Source: Mytilus californianus
Lineage: Eukaryota > Mollusca > Bivalvia > Mytilida > Mytilidae
NCBI RefSeq assembly: GCF_021869535.1
Contig: NW_026262712.1
Location: 107,195,640-107,259,639 of the forward strand
Direction of reading: 5' to 3'
DNA: 64,000 bases
Below, piece by piece: positions 63,190 through 64,000 of the stretch. The position numbers and the translations under genes are program-made. Under the pieces are notes generated by a model, which ran no database searches, had not been told where the DNA came from, and saw only the letters and a list, made by a program, of their open reading frames with translations. The stretch's first letter is position 1. Every line of letters begins with the position of its first letter.

Positions 63190-63905
63190 TCTAAACATAT
63201 AAACTATGCAAAACATTCAAAGTCAATGAACCATAACTTTAAGGTGCAGGACCAAATAATCTCCATGGAAATGAGAAATGCCAATGCTTATAAAACTGCT
63301 GACCAAATAACATTGACTTATCAAAAGTGGTTTCCTAAACACTAACCTTAATACAAACATTAACTTGTGAACAATGTAAAAGTTTCAAAGTCAACGAATC
63401 TTGATAATTGGTGGGGCCAAATAATCTCAATGGAAAAGAAGACTCGCAAATGCTAATACTTTCATTGACTTAACATTAGTAGTTCCACTTAAACTGATCT
63501 AATCACAAACTTTAACATATAAGCTACACAAAACATTCAAAGTCAATAGACCATGACTGAGGGGACAGAGCCAAATGATCTTCATAGAAATGAGATGTGC
63601 CAAATATCATTGACCTACCACTAGTCACAGGTTCCCCTTAAACTGACCTAATCACAAACTAATAAATGTTAAGTAAGCAAAAGTTTAAAAGTCAATAGGC
63701 CATGACTGAGGGGGCAGGGCCAAATAGTCTCCATGGAAATGAGATGTGCCAATGTTAATACAACTGCATACCAAATATCATTGACCTACCACTAGTGGTT
63801 CCCTGTAAACTGACCTAATCACAAACTTATACATTGTTGACCACAAAATTGACACCATTTGAAACAGCATACATAAGTCTCGCTTTTTGACTTGGTCAAG
63901 GCGAG
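63190..63905 (+). mobile_element. Hairpin-ended tandem-repeat element (GTCTCGC family)
   Basis: Four to five ~150 bp monomers with 'aaacattcaaagtcaat', 'gggccaaataatctccatgg' and 'aatgagatgtgccaa' run from about 63190 to 63840. The end is the hairpin GTCTCGCtttttgacttggtcaaGGCGAGAC at about 63877-63907, then AATAAAAA. The left end is not seen here, but a matching start motif TGTCTCGCCTT is at about 16610. Confidence 0.72.
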
Positions 63906-64000
63906 ACAATAAAAATACATGTTCTTCATTCATAATCAGAAAACTTAACATTAGTACAATTTTAATTTGAAGTCAGAGATGTATGATTGAATCTTGTTTT

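Overview
This window looks like nuclear DNA of a bivalve mollusc, most likely a mussel (Mytilus or a close relative). That is an inference from the AT-rich intron-heavy layout, the family of the one host gene, and many repeats of a kind I associate with bivalve genomes. Everything here was read by eye; no search or alignment was run.

Host gene. One minus-strand gene runs through the window: an orthologue of Rho GTPase-activating protein 39 (ARHGAP39; Vilse/CrossGAP in Drosophila). Nine coding exons can be placed with consensus splice sites and fully consistent phases, in transcript order: 40639-40501 (second WW domain), 30436-30344, 20482-20399, 11924-10508 (long Ser-rich linker), 7201-6930, 5808-5650, 3431-3323, 2259-2121 and 1830-1695 (start of the MyTH4 domain). 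They give about 850 codons. The first WW domain should lie beyond 64 kb, and the rest of MyTH4 plus the RhoGAP domain below position 1. A possible alternative first coding exon sits at 49268-49174.

Repeats. The introns are packed with repeats. (1) Two exons of the host gene have had their 3' boundary, splice donor included, amplified in tandem: at least 14 copies behind the WW exon (39.4-40.56 kb) and three to four copies behind the 7201-6930 exon. (2) A Penelope-like retroelement of the permuted Naiad type (32.74-38.70 kb, plus strand) has an N-terminal GIY-YIG endonuclease, a CxC linker and a C-terminal reverse transcriptase. It carries one frameshift and one in-frame UGA at a position where I expect a cysteine, so it is a selenocysteine candidate. 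(3) A 2.4-2.9 kb non-autonomous family (copies A-F) has constant ends and exchangeable tandem-repeat cores; one copy (C) is nested inside the Naiad 3' UTR and another (B) inside copy A. (4) Several unrelated-looking families share one architecture: a short inverted terminal motif, a GAC/GGAC-rich tract, a terminal hairpin and then an A-rich run. (5) There are two LINE 3' ends with pentanucleotide tails, a tRNA-headed SINE-like element, and several minisatellites (40, 46, 86, 99, 126, ~150/440 bp).

Nearly every transposable element whose direction can be read lies on the plus strand, antisense to the host gene. No bacterial, viral or CRISPR feature was seen. The most interesting items are the splice-donor minisatellite, the UGA-containing Naiad and the shared hairpin-end architecture.
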